DNA of 64,000 nucleotides from assembly GCF_019703515.2 (NCBI RefSeq), contig NC_059368.1:34622735-34686734 (forward strand). The letters run 5' to 3'. Positions within the stretch are counted from its first letter, which is position 1. Every line of letters begins with the position of its first letter. The notes under the pieces are model-generated. The model did not search any database. It was not told the DNA's origin and worked only from the letters and a program-made list of their open reading frames with translations. The stretch is from Myxocyprinus asiaticus (lineage: Eukaryota > Chordata > Actinopteri > Cypriniformes > Catostomidae). Shown here in pieces: positions 1 to 10,022 of the stretch. The position numbers and the translations under genes were made by a program.

Positions 1-43
1 AGTCAAAAGTTCAATTACACAAATGTGTTTTCTGTAGCACTGT

Positions 44-279
44 TGTGACGAGGAGGAGGGTTAAAAATGGGAAAGGAGGAGGCAAGAAGCAGCTGAATGG
101 TCAAAATAATATTTAATTAAATAAAAAGACGTACAACACAAATGCACACATGGCAGCTGCGTGTGGCTCTCTCTCGAACTGCCGCATCCCGCTGCACTTA
201 TCCCTCTCCTCAATGATTAGCCCAATTGGGGGCTAGGCGTGTGTAGTCACGGCCCGGCCCCGCCCTCCTCCTCGTCACA
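44..279 (-). mobile_element. Solo LTR-like element with perfect inverted ends
   Basis: The segment opens with TGTGACGAGGAGGAGGG and closes with its exact reverse complement, giving 17-bp perfect inverted ends within TG...CA borders. The flanks ACTGT and GCTGT match at 4 of 5 bases, which would suit a 5-bp target duplication. There is no open frame. Read on the minus strand, a GC-rich first half is followed by a T-rich AATAAA-like stretch, which suits an LTR with promoter and poly(A) parts. A related fragment appears at 59031-59141. A short MITE is the alternative. Confidence 0.55.
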
Positions 280-353
280 GCTGTTTTTTATGTTGATTTC
301 AAACATCTTCTTCAAAATGAATATTTGTGTGACTGTATATTTGTCACTTTTAA

Positions 354-794
354 TGTGTTTTTGTTCATGTTTTGTGTTTCATGTCATGTGATTTCCTGTT
401 CTATAGTCATGTGTTTCCTGGTCATGTGATATCCTGTTTCCCTTCATGTTCATGTGTCTTGTTTTAATTGGATCATTGTTTGAGTTTCTCATTATCAGTC
501 CTGTCTTTTCATTGGTTTTAGCTTATTAGTCTTGTTATCTTGTTTATAGTTCTGTCTGTTCATTGGTTGTCTTGTTACCCTTGTCCATATATTTATACCG
601 TCAGGTATTGTTAATGTATCGTTGGTTGTCAAGTCAAGTTAAGCCATGTCAAGTCAAGTCAAGTCTAGTCCAGTCTAGTTCATGTTTATATTTCTGTTCA
701 TGGTTTTTGGTTTTCACATTTATGAATAAACTGCAGTTGGGTCCTTCACATCATCATCGTCTTCGTCTGCCTGTCATTGCCAGCCGACGTTACA
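354..794 (+). mobile_element. Solo LTR (family of the 29-30.9 kb LTR element)
   Basis: This stretch shares its order of phrases with the LTR at 28974-29358: repeated TTCATGTCATGTG-type motifs, a TCAAGTCAAG run, an AATAAA signal near 724, a TCATCATCGTCTTCGTC block and a CGTTACA end. No gag, pol or second LTR lies beside it, so it is best read as a solo LTR left by LTR-LTR recombination. I could not find a clear target duplication. A 94-codon open frame inside it is not coding. Confidence 0.6.
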
Positions 795-1137
795 ATATTT
801 GTGTAAAAAGTGTGACAACTAGGCCAGAACGTCACTATATGCTATAGATTGAAGATTTATTCTCACGATAGGCGAAAACATTTCCACCGAGAGACTGTAC
901 AGCAAATATCACAGTACTTTGCACACTGAAGTGTTTCTTCAATAGAGCGTTTATTGCTAGATTCAGATCAGGAAACTCGTTTTTTACTGGCAAAGTAATA
1001 AAAAATGTGATAGGTCTTTTTTCTTTCCCCGCTTTCTGCTAAATGAACTAATCTAACACTAAAAGCTTTGAGAAGAGAAATTAATTCAAGAAACTCACAT
1101 GTGTTTATGTTCATATGTGTATGTGTCTTTTAATTAG
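795..1137. other. Gene-free AT-rich stretch
   Basis: No open frame, repeat border or RNA-like structure is visible. It ends in a pyrimidine-rich run and AG directly before the exon-like stretch at 1138. Confidence 0.4.
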
Positions 1138-1303
1138 GCAATCTGTGTCATTATGGAAGCAGTTATCATTGCAGATGTCTGTGCCAGATGATTTACTGAA
1201 GCTGCTAATTGAACAGGGGGAAGCATTGAGAGAAAGAAGACTGAATGTGAAATGGGCATTTATCAGAGTGACTATCCCACTCTTACTGATGGCTGGTTAT
1301 AAG
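1138..1303 (+). CDS. Candidate internal exon, unidentified
   Basis: An open stretch of 55 codons follows a T-rich run ending in TTTTAATTAG at 1128-1137 and is followed by AAG then GTTATA at 1304, a weak donor. The reading has mixed polar and hydrophobic composition (for example LLKLLIEQGEALRERR and a later VTIPLLLMAGYK), unlike the simple-sequence frames around it. It ends on a codon boundary, so it could join in phase to the short open stretch at 2025. I do not recognise the protein and see no other exons. It could be a chance open frame. Confidence 0.2.
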
Positions 1304-1384
1304 GTTATATGGCTGTTAATATGTTTGAATGTGGATCCAAATCTTTCTCTTGCCTTTTTGGTTTAATCCTTTCACAGTGTTTAC

Positions 1385-1388
1385 TGTC

Positions 1389-1421
<33 letters not shown>

Positions 1422-1428
1422 CTCTCTC

Positions 1429-1503
<75 letters not shown>
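1385..1503. repeat. (TG)n then (TA)n compound microsatellite
   Basis: A TG run of about 28 bases is followed by a short TC tract and then about 70 bases of uninterrupted TA. Open frames crossing it encode only VCVC and YIYI repeats and are artefacts. Confidence 0.95.
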
Positions 1504-1506
<3 letters not shown>

Positions 1507-2024
1507 TATACGTGTTGTTTAAATCAAGTTCTGTTTTAATTTTAGAAATGTACTTGCTGTTCTACAAAATGTATCTTTTGATTTATTAGTTTTTGCTTAG
1601 TTTTGGTTTGCCAGATCATTTTGAGTCTACACTATTCTTATAATCGTTTTCTACTCCTCCACTCCAGAGTTACAAGAGCTTTATATCACTTCTCTCTTCT
1701 TTTCTGAGTGTATTACTCTGTAATGCCTAAAAGTTAACTGCTTTCCCAGAGATCCCACTCATTTAAGTGTTTTCTTAAGACTAAATTCATAAGTATATGT
1801 ATATTTTTTTCCCACACATTTGTTCTAATTATGTTTAACTGTTTTACATCTCAAGGACATTTAAAAGTGTCACTGCAATGTGAATGCAATTGTCTCTGTT
1901 ATAAGAGGACTAGACATCCTCTCTAAAATATCACAGCTGCTCCACAGAGAAATCATGCTGTGTTTGTGGGGTAGCAGCAAAACTCATCAGAAGAAGATAA
2001 ATAACTTATTTACTGCACAGATAG
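1504..2024. other. Gene-free stretch between exon candidates
   Basis: AT-rich sequence without transposon landmarks. It would be intron if the exon candidates on either side are real. The last bases, CTTATTTACTGCACAGATAG, resemble a splice acceptor. Confidence 0.4.
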
Positions 2025-2117
2025 AATGCAAACACTGATGTTGTCATGCATGAACTTGAAGTGATACTGTTGTCACCTGATGTCTCTGTGTCTGAGGCCA
2101 GTACAACAGATTCCTGA
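2025..2117 (+). CDS. Candidate terminal exon, unidentified
   Basis: After an acceptor-like tract ending ACAGATAG, 30 open codons run to a TGA at 2115-2117. The reading ends in an acidic, Ser/Thr-rich tail (SVSEASTTDS). Its phase fits that of the stretch ending at 1303. The reading is short, no family is recognised, and the acceptor choice matters because the AG four bases upstream would put a stop at the start. It is recorded only as a possibility. Confidence 0.18.
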   Translation, partial: NANTDVVMHELEVILLSPDVSVSEASTTDS

Positions 2118-2154
2118 AGATGATAAAAAGATGGGTTTGTAAAACCCATTTTTA

Positions 2155-2181
2155 AAAATAATAATAATAATAATAATAACT
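2155..2181. repeat. (AAT)n microsatellite
   Basis: About eight tandem AAT units. The minus-strand frame over it reads a leucine run and is not coding. Confidence 0.85.
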
Positions 2182-2865
2182 TCATTAAAAAAAACAATCT
2201 CTCTGAGATGCAGAAGCTATGGGGGTGGCAAAAAGGTAAAGGGACACCCCATAAGGCTAAAATAATGTAACATGGGTTGTCCCTTGGTGTTTTATCAAAC
2301 TAGAATATTAGAAATGTTTGTGGTGACACGATGCAATGTTTAATATCTGTCCCAGTTTTCATAAATTGTGCTGCTTTCTGAAGGATCTAACTAACAGACA
2401 GTGAGACTGGCAGAGTGAATCATCATTTTCACTTCTCAATAATGGATTATATCATTCTTCTTTGATATATGATTTTTGGTACTCCTAAATTACTAACATT
2501 AAATCATCTTTTATCTTAGAACTAAACCATTGCTAGAGGTTAATAATATGCATGCAGTTAAGATGCACATAGTTTTGCCAGTATTTGTCTAACACTACAT
2601 TTTAACTTACAATCAAACAGTTACATTTATTACATGGATACTATGTGGAGAAATATCTTATTTTATTTTGCCTGTGATTAGAGACCCTCCCTCAATATCG
2701 TTAAATACACATACCATGCTGATAAATAATAGTGACAACAGAGACAAACAATAATTAATATGTCATGTTTACTGTAAAGAAGTGAACTGCTTCTAATTTA
2801 ACTCTGCCATACACTATCATCTCAGCCATGGTGACCACGATTTAAATTCTAAAAATTATAAGGGC
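2182..2865. other. Gene-free AT-rich stretch
   Basis: No coding or repeat structure recognised. Confidence 0.4.
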
Positions 2866-3435
2866 TTTTCACACTTGAAATCGTTAACCCCAGGTTATTC
2901 TAAACCCCGGGTAAACTGAGTCCTGGGTTATCCAGTTTCACACTGTTCATACTTTACCCTGGATTAATAATTAATTCTGGGTATTCATGTTCCGAAGCTT
3001 CACACTGTACATTCATAAACCCCCGATTAACTTTCTTATTTTGCATATTTGCGGTGTCGATTACAATGATTGGATGAATGCAGTGCAGTCCGTTGCGAGC
3101 TGCAACCTGTCAGTGAAGCTGTTCTGCTCTTCTGTGAAATGTTGCCAAGCAAATCATCTCTGTTTGTCTTTCGTCTTATGAAATATGCCATGAAAACATG
3201 GAATACTGTCTCTTCATCATGGCAGTTATTGCGTTTGCCACCACTGTATGACACTTTACCAGTTTCACTCAGACCCAGAACGTAAACAGTGCATGAAAGT
3301 TTCAGTGACAGTATCACTGCATGAATATTTAATGAGGTAAGTACTGAGGTTTTATTTGATTGGTTGTCTGTTGCTAAACAACTTTCTGTAATATTCAAAC
3401 ACCACATCATTTCACACTGTATACCTTTGGCACCA
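2866..3435. mobile_element. Unclassified dispersed repeat, truncated by Gypsy-1
   Basis: The stretch starts with AGGGCTTTTCACACTTG and holds repeated TTTCACACTGT and CCCGGGTAA-like phrases, a style I associate with non-autonomous DNA transposons in cyprinids. No matching right end is seen before the Gypsy integrase begins near 3436. A 71-codon frame at 3070-3285 is not like any protein I know. The class cannot be settled from this copy alone. Confidence 0.3.
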
Positions 3436-3439
3436 CATG

Positions 3440-3737
3440 AATGTGAAAGACGTGGTTTATGACTGTCACTGCTGTCTCCCTCGCTGTGGGTAATTTGGAG
3501 AGGGGAATGAAATGCCTTCGAGAACCGGACCACAACAGTCAAAATGACTGTGTTGCCATGGGAGGCGGGGAGACCAGTTACAAAATCCATGGCTTTGTGT
3601 GACCAGGGTCTAGAAGGGACAGACAGCGGTTGGAGGAGCCTGGCCAGGGGGTTACAGGAGATCTTATTAGTCATGCAAATGGGGAAATGGCTACAAACCA
3701 GTGTACATCCTGTGGTAGCAATGGCCACCAGAATCAC
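3440..3737 (-). pseudogene. Gypsy-1 integrase fragment
   Basis: The minus frame shows [20 protein letters not shown] followed by [16 protein letters not shown]. This is the first part of a retroviral-type integrase core: the D of MDFVTGLP is the first catalytic Asp, and the next block normally reads VVDRFSKAAHF. The second Asp and the Glu are missing because the homology ends near 3440. The zinc-binding domain upstream is degraded. In an active element the enzyme would insert the cDNA into the host chromosome. This fragment cannot do so. Confidence 0.8.
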
Positions 3738-3826
3738 TGTCTAATGAGTGACTGGGTGCAGGTCACCCCTGGATGACAAACAACATTGGTTGAGTGGCCC
3801 CATTGTAGGACGTGCATCCGAAATGA

Positions 3827-4330
3827 TCATGGAAGAAACAACCGACCCACTGGGCACATAGTGGGAGATGCAGTATTTCGTAGCACAGCACAGACTTTAG
3901 CCTCCACCTCCCAGGATACCATACCCACCACTTGAGTGGCGGAAAGAATGGTATCTGGTGGGATGGTGGAGGTCTTGACCTCGAAACATTGAGACAATGA
4001 GTCGGGCTTGATGTTCTTAGAGCTGGGGCGATACAAGAAGACCCAATTAAAGGGGGTAAAAATAGTGCCCAGCGAGCCTGTAAGATAAGACAAGACGTTT
4101 GGTGCTACGAATGTACTCTAGGTTCATATGATCAGTCCAGACCACAAAAGGTACCCCTGATCCCTCTAACCAATAGTGCCACTTGCCCAAAGCCAGCCGG
4201 ACAGCCAGCAATTCTTGGTTACTGACAGCATAGTTCCATTCTACTGGTGTTAAGCAGTGCGGAAAAAGCACATGGATGCATCTTTCCATGGACCGCTCCA
4301 ACAACAACCTCCAACGCATCCGCCTCCATC
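3827..4330 (-). pseudogene. Gypsy-1 RNase H fragment
   Basis: Two overlapping minus-strand frames carry the RNase H part of pol. Recognisable blocks are [20 protein letters not shown], where the Glu-containing NQELLA block lies, then [13 protein letters not shown], matching the TDH..LEYI block of Gypsy RNase H, and NIKPDSLSQCF at its end, normally NVKPDALSR. The frame changes near 4090 and 4230, so the domain is broken. RNase H removes the RNA strand during cDNA synthesis. It follows RT directly, as expected. Confidence 0.82.
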
Positions 4331-5353
4331 ACAAACTGACATGCAGGGTCGGGAGTTTCTAGGATAGGCGTGGTTGAAAAACACTTCTTTAATTTAGAAA
4401 ACATGGCCTTGGCCTGCAGGGACCAACAAAAGTTAGTGCGGGTGGAGGCAAGATCTGTCAGAGGTGCAGCGAGTAGGCTGTAATCCCAAATAAACCTACG
4501 ATAGAAATTAGCGAAACCCAGAAACCTCTGCAAAGCGTTGCGAGAATCTGGGGCTGGCCATTCAGAGATGGCTCTGACCTTGGCAGGGTCCATGCGTACT
4601 CCCTCGGATGAAACGTTGAACCCCAGAAACAGAACTGACTGTGCATGAAAAGCGCACTTCTCCACCTTGACGAACAGCTGATTCTCTAACAGTCGCTGAA
4701 GCACCTGCCTGACGTACTGAACATGGTCCTGTATATTCTGGGAGAAGATCAGAATATTATCTTGATAAACAAACACAAAATGGTCAACCACGTCTCTGAG
4801 CACATCATTCATGAGCCCCTGGAAGACGGCGGACCAATCCGAAAGGCAAAACCAAATATTCAAAGTGCCACCTATGGGTGTTTAAAAGCCGTCTTCCACT
4901 CATCCCCCTTCCTGATCCAAACAAGGTGATAAGCATTGCGTAGGTCCAACTTCGTAAAAACAGATGCTCCCTGCAAGATTTCGAAAGCTGAGGACATCAA
5001 CAGCAAAGTATAACGATTCTTCACCGTGATGTCATTCAGGCCTGTTAATCTATACAAGGTCTAAGTGAGCCATCCTTCTCCATGAAGAAGAACCCTGCCC
5101 CTGCTAGTGATTAGGAAGGGCTGATGAAACCACCTGCCAGAGAATCATTGACATACCTGTTCATGGCCTCCCTCTTGGGAGCCGAGAGCAAATACAGCTG
5201 TCCTCGAGGAGGAGAAGTGCCAGGAAGCAATTCAATAGCACAGTCGTATGGGCGATGAGGAGGAAGGGTTGTGGTGCAGGACCAGCTGAACACCGTCCTC
5301 AAGTCATGGTATGTCAACGGTACTCCGGATAAATCCGCCAGTTCATCCTGCAA
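4219..5353 (-). pseudogene. Gypsy-1 reverse transcriptase, inactive
   Basis: Three minus-strand frames (5353-5111, 5057-4872, 4863-4219) give consecutive RT blocks: [12 protein letters not shown] and [17 protein letters not shown] at the entry, [10 protein letters not shown] and [13 protein letters not shown] (motif A, Asp present), GDEWKTAF, and then VYQDNILIFS, where Gypsy elements have YLDDILIFS. The second catalytic Asp is therefore Asn, and a Leu is Gln. The thumb region follows with FLGFANFYRRFIWDYS. Frameshifts separate the blocks. The enzyme would copy element RNA into DNA. This copy has lost both its frame and its active site. Confidence 0.88.
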
Positions 5354-5504
5354 TGAAACACAAGACAGCAGAGTTAAGAGAGTGCGACAAACAGTAAGGA
5401 CTCCAAGTAAGAACAGTGTTAGTTGACCAGTCTATGTATGGGTTGTGCGTTACCAACCATGGATGCCCCAACACTACCGGTGCCGATGGAGATTGGATCA
5501 GGTA

Positions 5505-6533
5505 CAGTTGTGCTCAAATGTTTGCATACCCTGGCAGAAATTGTGAAATTTTGCCATTGATTTTGAAAATATGACTGATCATGCAAAATAAAACTGTCTT
5601 TTATTTAAGGATAGTGATCATATGAAGCCATTTATTATCACATAGTTGTTTGGCTCCTTTTTAAATCATAATGATAACAGAAATCACCCAAATGGCCCTG
5701 ATCAAAAGTGTACATACCCTTGAATGTTTGGCCTTGTTACAGACACACAAGGTGACACACACAGGTTTAAATGGCAATTAAAGTTTAATTTCCCACACCT
5801 GTGGCTTTTAAAATCGCAATTAGTGTCTGTGTATAAATAGTCAATGAGTTTGTTAGCTCTCACGTGGATACACTGAGCAGGCTAGATACTGAGCCATGGG
5901 AAGCAGAAAAGAACTGTCAAAAGTCCTGCGTAACAAGGTAATGGAACTTTATAAAGATGGAAAAGGATATAAAAAGATATCAATTTGCATTCTTCTGCAC
6001 GAAAGCTGCGTATGGGACGCCCTTGGACTTTACAGCACGACAATGACCCTAAGCACAAGGTCAAGTTGACCCTCCAGTGGTTACAGCAGAAAAAGTTGAA
6101 GGTTCTGGAGTGGCCATCACAGTCTCCTGACCTTAATATCATCGAGCCACTCTGGGGAGATCTCAAACGTGCAGTTCATGCAAGACGACCCAAGACTTTG
6201 TATGACCTGGAGGCATTTTTCCAAGACAAATGGGCAGCTATACCACCTGCAAGAATTTGGGGCCTCATAGACAACTATTACAAAAGACTGCTAAAGGGGG
6301 CAATACACAGTATTAAGAACTAAGGGTATGCAGACTTCTGAACAGGGGTCATTTCATTTTTTTCTTTGTTGCCATGATTTGTTTTATGATTGTGCCATTC
6401 TGTTATAACCTACAGATGAATATGAATCCCATAAGAAATAAAAGAAATGTGTTTTTCTTGCTCACTCATGTTTTCTTTAAAAATGTTACATATTACAATT
6501 CTCCAAGGGTATGCAAACTTTTGAGCACAACTG
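5505..6533 (+). mobile_element. Tc1-like transposon A, internally deleted, in Gypsy-1
   Basis: The ends CAGTTGTGCTC and GAGCACAACTG are inverted and flanked by TA on both sides (5503-5504 and 6534-6535), the Tc1/mariner target duplication. About 200 bp in from each end the terminal phrase recurs (AGTGTACATACCCTT near 5707-5722, and its complement near 6322-6345). That is the inverted-repeat/direct-repeat layout known from Sleeping Beauty-type elements. The interior holds the two ends of a transposase gene with the middle missing. It splits Gypsy-1 between gag and RT, so it is younger than that element. Confidence 0.9.
5896..6323 (+). pseudogene. Tc1-like transposase A, internally deleted
   Basis: The plus strand begins with a typical Tc1 start at 5896 (MGSRKELSKVLRNKVMELYK...), the N-terminal helix-turn-helix region, and runs to about 5985. 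It then jumps directly to the C-terminal catalytic part. The block LQHDNDPKHKVKLTLQWLQQ holds the second catalytic Asp (DNDPKH), and WPSQSPDLNIIEPLWGDLKR the third acidic residue. It ends with INNYYKRLL-like sequence near a stop at 6321-6323. The first catalytic Asp and much of the DNA-binding domain are gone, about half the usual 340 residues. It cannot be catalytic. Confidence 0.85.
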
Positions 6534-6641
6534 TAAAAGGACAACTGCTCCATATGATTTCCAGAGACGAAGGTGACTGGCTTGGTGGACTGGGTGATGA
6601 CAGTCATGGGCGTGCTACTGAGGGTGTGGGCGGTGATAAGT

Positions 6642-7785
6642 TCATGCAACTGGACCATAGGAACCCACCATTTGGAAGCCAAATCGATGTCCATAAAGTT
6701 CCCTTTGGCTCTGGAATCCACCAATGCAGACTGTGTGACTGGTTGATCCATACTGCAGCCGGGCCGTGATAAGCGTGTGTAATCCGGGGGCTTTATCCAA
6801 GGATGTTGCGCTCACCAGTAACCCCCTGCCTACTGACAAGCGGTGTCTTTTTACTGGACAAGAAGCGGAGAAATGACCAGACCGGGCACAATGAAAGCAT
6901 AAACCTTGAATGAGGCAACACTGTTTCTCCTTATGAGAGATCTGAGTTCTCCCGACTTGCATGGGCTCTGCATCGGTCAATGATTCCGGTGACCTGGCTG
7001 AAGCTCTGGACTGGGTAGGATGGTCAGCCGCCCGGGCAGGTGGAGAGCGGCAGTGACACCATAGGGCCAGATGTTGATCCACTCAGATGGCCAGGTCCAC
7101 CAAATCGTCGAAGTGTGGAGGCAGATCCAAGGAATAGATTTTGTGCTTGATGTCGTTGGAAAACCCATGCGGAAACCGGTCCCACATGATCGTTCCACTC
7201 ACAAGATGCAGCCAGGGTGCGGAACTCGATAGCATAATCTGTGACTCGCCGATCTCCCCGAGACAGTCCGGATAGACCCTCGCCGCCTCCCGACCTTGAG
7301 CCGAGTTATCAAACACTTCGGAGTTCTGTGGAGAAGGTGTGAAATAAAGCACAACAGGGATGTCTGTTGTCCCACATGGCGGTCCCCCATTCACCGGCCC
7401 TTCTGGTGAGGAGTGTGATAATGCAAGCCACCTTCATTGTCTCTGACAGGAAAGCAGAGGGTTGTAATGTGAAGAACAAGGAACATTGTGAAAGGAAAGT
7501 GCTACAGGATCCCGCCTCACATGAGAACATGGTTGAAGGATGGATACGAGCCTCTGAGCATCCAGAAATGTGGGGAAGACCTGGAGCCACTGAGGGCGCT
7601 TCTCAAGTGAGACCAGCATCGGGAGGTTGGTGGAGTTGTTGAACGACAAAGGTGAGCTCAGCGAGCTGCAACACCATCATCTCCAGAGCCCGGTTAGATG
7701 CGGAAATTTGATCCTGCTGACGTCCCAGTAAAGCTCCCTGCTGAGACAGGGCGGAACGAAAAGTAGATTCCTCCGTTGGATCCAT
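6642..7785 (-). pseudogene. Gypsy-1 gag (with start of protease region)
   Basis: The minus frame starts at 7785 with MDPTEESTFRSALSQQGALL, the usual opening of gag in vertebrate chromovirus-type Gypsy elements, 12 bases inside the LTR border. Homology continues through frames 7649-7434, 7394-7083 and 7082-6642, with several frameshifts. Near 6890-6850 the block CFHCARSGHFSASC is a CX2CX4HX4C zinc knuckle for RNA binding. The sequence after it corresponds to the protease region, but I see no intact DSG or DTG. Gag forms the particle that packages element RNA. This copy is non-functional. Confidence 0.8.
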
Positions 7786-8157
7786 ACTGGCTAGATTGTT
7801 CAGTCAGAAAGCGAGACAAAGATACCCAAGAGCAGAGGAACAGTTCAAAGGATTTATTAACAATAAATTGTAACTTCAACTGGGATGGCGAAGAGTGGAG
7901 TACCCGGAACAGGCTACAGTAAGCAGGAGATAGGTGTTCGTTGATGCGTGCGCGCTGTGTCCGTGCAGTGAGCAGATCCATGAGGAATACTCCATGAAGA
8001 GTGTGTTCGTAGGCAAGTGTATGAGTCGTGGTAGTCAGGAGCAGATCTGTGAGGAATCCTCCGTTGAAGAGTTGTGGGTGCAGAGAACAAGGGTACAGCA
8101 AACTGGAAAGTAACCACACACCCGACATGAGGGCAGAGACGGGCAACCAAACAGATA

Positions 8158-9532
8158 CAGTGCATCCAGAAAGTATTCACAGCGCTTCACTTTTTCCACA
8201 TTTTGTTATGTTACAGCCTTATTCCAAAATGGATTAAATTAATTATTTTCCTCAAAATTCTACAAACAATACCCCATAATGTCAACGTGAATGAAGTTTG
8301 TTTGAAATCTTTGCAAATTTATTAAAAATAAAAAACGATGTATATCACATGTACATAAGTATTCACAGCCTTTGCTCAATACTTTGTTGAAGCACCTTTG
8401 GCACCATTACAGCCTCAAGTCTTTTTGAACCTTCACCCCAGTCTGAGGTCCAGAGTGCTCTGGAGCAGGTTTTCATCAAGGATGTCTCTGTACATTGCTG
8501 CATTCATCTTTCCCTCGATCCTGACTAGTCTCCCAGTTCCTGCCGCTGAAAAACATCCCCACAGCATGATGCTGCCACCACCATGCTTCACTGTAGGGAT
8601 GGTATTGGCCAGGTGATGAGCGGTGCCTGGTTTCCTCCAGACATGACGCTTGCCATTCAGGCCAAAGAGTTTAATCTTTGTTTCTCATGGTCTGACAGTC
8701 CTTCAGGTGCCTTCTGGCAAACTCCAGGCGGGCTGTCATGTGCCTTTTACTGAGGTGTGGCTTCCGTCTGGCCACTCTACCATACAGGCCTGATTGGTGG
8801 AGTGCTGCAGAGATGGTTGTTCTTCTGGAAGCTTCTCCTCTCTCCACAGAGAAATGCTGGAGCTCTGTCAGAGTGACCATCGGGTTCTTGGTCACCTCCC
8901 TGACTAAGGCCCTTCTCCCCCGATCGCTCAGTTTGGCCGGGCGGCCAGCTCTAGGAAGAGTCCTGGTGGTTACAAACTTCTTCCATTTACGGATGATGGA
9001 GGCCACTGTGCTCTTTGGGACCTTCAATGCTGCAGACATTTTTCTGTACCCTTCCCCAGATCTGTGCCTCGATACAATCCTGTCTCGGAGGTCTACAGAA
9101 AATTCCTTGGACTTCATGGCTTGGTTTGTGCTCTGACATGCACTGTTAACTGTGGGACCTTATATAGACAGGTGTGTGCCTTTCCAAATCATGTCCAATC
9201 AACTGAATTTACCACAGGTGGACTCCAATCAAGTTGTAGAAACATCTCAAGGATGATCAGTGGAAACAAGATGCACCTGAGCTCAATTTTGAGTGTCATG
9301 GCAAAGGTTGTGAATACTTATGTACATGTGATTTTTTTTTTTTTCATTTGTTTTTTTTTTTTTTTTTATAAATTTGTAAAGATTTCAAACAAACTTATTT
9401 CATGTTGTCATTATGGGGTATTGTTTGTAGAATTTTGAGGAAAATAATGAATTAAATCCATTTTGAAATAAGGCTGAAACATAACAAAATGTGGAAAAAG
9501 TGAAGCGCTGTGAATACTTTCCGGATGCACTG
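8158..9532 (-). mobile_element. Tc1-like transposon B, copy 1, in Gypsy-1 LTR
   Basis: The inverted ends CAGTGCATCC and GGATGCACTG are flanked by TA duplications at 8156-8157 and 9533-9534. Inverted repeats of about 210 bp carry an outer and an inner copy of the phrase AAGTATTCACAGC, the IR/DR layout. Comparison with copy 2 at 37409-38946 shows that roughly 225 bp of transposase C-terminus is missing here, joined at about 8432. Poly(T) runs lie in the right inverted repeat near 9331-9367. It is younger than Gypsy-1. Confidence 0.92.
8671..9117 (-). pseudogene. Tc1-like transposase B, N-terminal half
   Basis: An open minus-strand frame of 148 codons starts with MKSKEFSVDLRDRIVSRHRS and covers the paired helix-turn-helix DNA-binding region (GEGYRKMSAALKVPKSTVAS and the GRPAKLSDRGRRALVREV block between the two helices) and the start of the catalytic domain. 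It stops after QTMRNKD. Downstream, frame-shifted catalytic remnants ([23 protein letters not shown]) run to about 8432, where the deletion removes the DNDPKH and DLNPIEHLW blocks seen in copy 2. The DNA-binding part is the best preserved of any transposase here. Confidence 0.88.
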
Positions 9533-10022
9533 TACACAAGACAGGACCAACTAGGCAGAGAGAGCGAGGTAAATTACTTCATACCAAACAACAATCTAGG
9601 AAAGATACTGACACAACAAAGGGATTAAGTAGGCAGTGAATTAATGGAGAACCAGTTGCTGCTGGCACATTAATTAGTGGCATGATCAGTGTTCCCATGG
9701 GAACAGTCAGTGTTCCCATAGAAACACTGATCACATATGCTGGCAGTGCCTGAGACACATGAGGGAGAGAAATAACAAAACAAACAGAACAAACCGATGA
9801 ACTCACCGGGACCATGACACATACAAAGTTTATCTTCGGTGATTAGATTTGTTGTTAAACTTAGCAACACTTAACAAGACTGTAACATAGTAGTACACCT
9901 AATTTCAATGAATGGTAGCTAGCTCAACTAGATAACATGGCTAGCTTGTATCTAGCAAGTTTGTTCCTTGGTTAATTCAGTCATTACACACATCGTTTGT
10001 TAGACAGTGCATCAGTGACGTG

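Larger units (their letters stand above)
3436..9819 (-). mobile_element. Gypsy-1: truncated Ty3/Gypsy retrotransposon
   Basis: Read on the minus strand the order is 5' LTR (9819-7797), gag, a degenerate protease region, reverse transcriptase, RNase H and the start of integrase. This is the standard Gypsy order of vertebrate chromovirus-type elements. The integrase is cut within its core near 3440 and no 3' LTR follows, so the element is 3'-truncated. Two Tc1-like transposons have inserted, one between gag and RT (5505-6533) and one in the LTR (8158-9532). Multiple stops and frameshifts show that it is dead. Confidence 0.88.
7797..9819 (-). repeat. Gypsy-1 5' LTR, split by a Tc1-like element
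   Basis: On the minus strand the LTR starts TGTCATGGTCC at 9819 and ends TGAACA at 7797, a TG...CA pair, just upstream of the gag start. An AATAAA signal lies near 7853-7858. Removing the Tc1-like insertion at 8158-9532 leaves about 650 bp. No second LTR is present. Confidence 0.72.

Noticed and set aside
563..847. 94-codon plus-strand frame
   Set aside because: It lies inside a solo LTR and has no protein-like features.
1309..1589. Open frames of 65 and 86 codons over 1309-1589
   Set aside because: They consist mainly of VCVC and YIYI from (TG)n and (TA)n microsatellites.
3036..3737. 233-codon minus-strand frame as one gene
   Set aside because: Only its first half is Gypsy integrase. The remainder reads antisense through an unrelated repeat.
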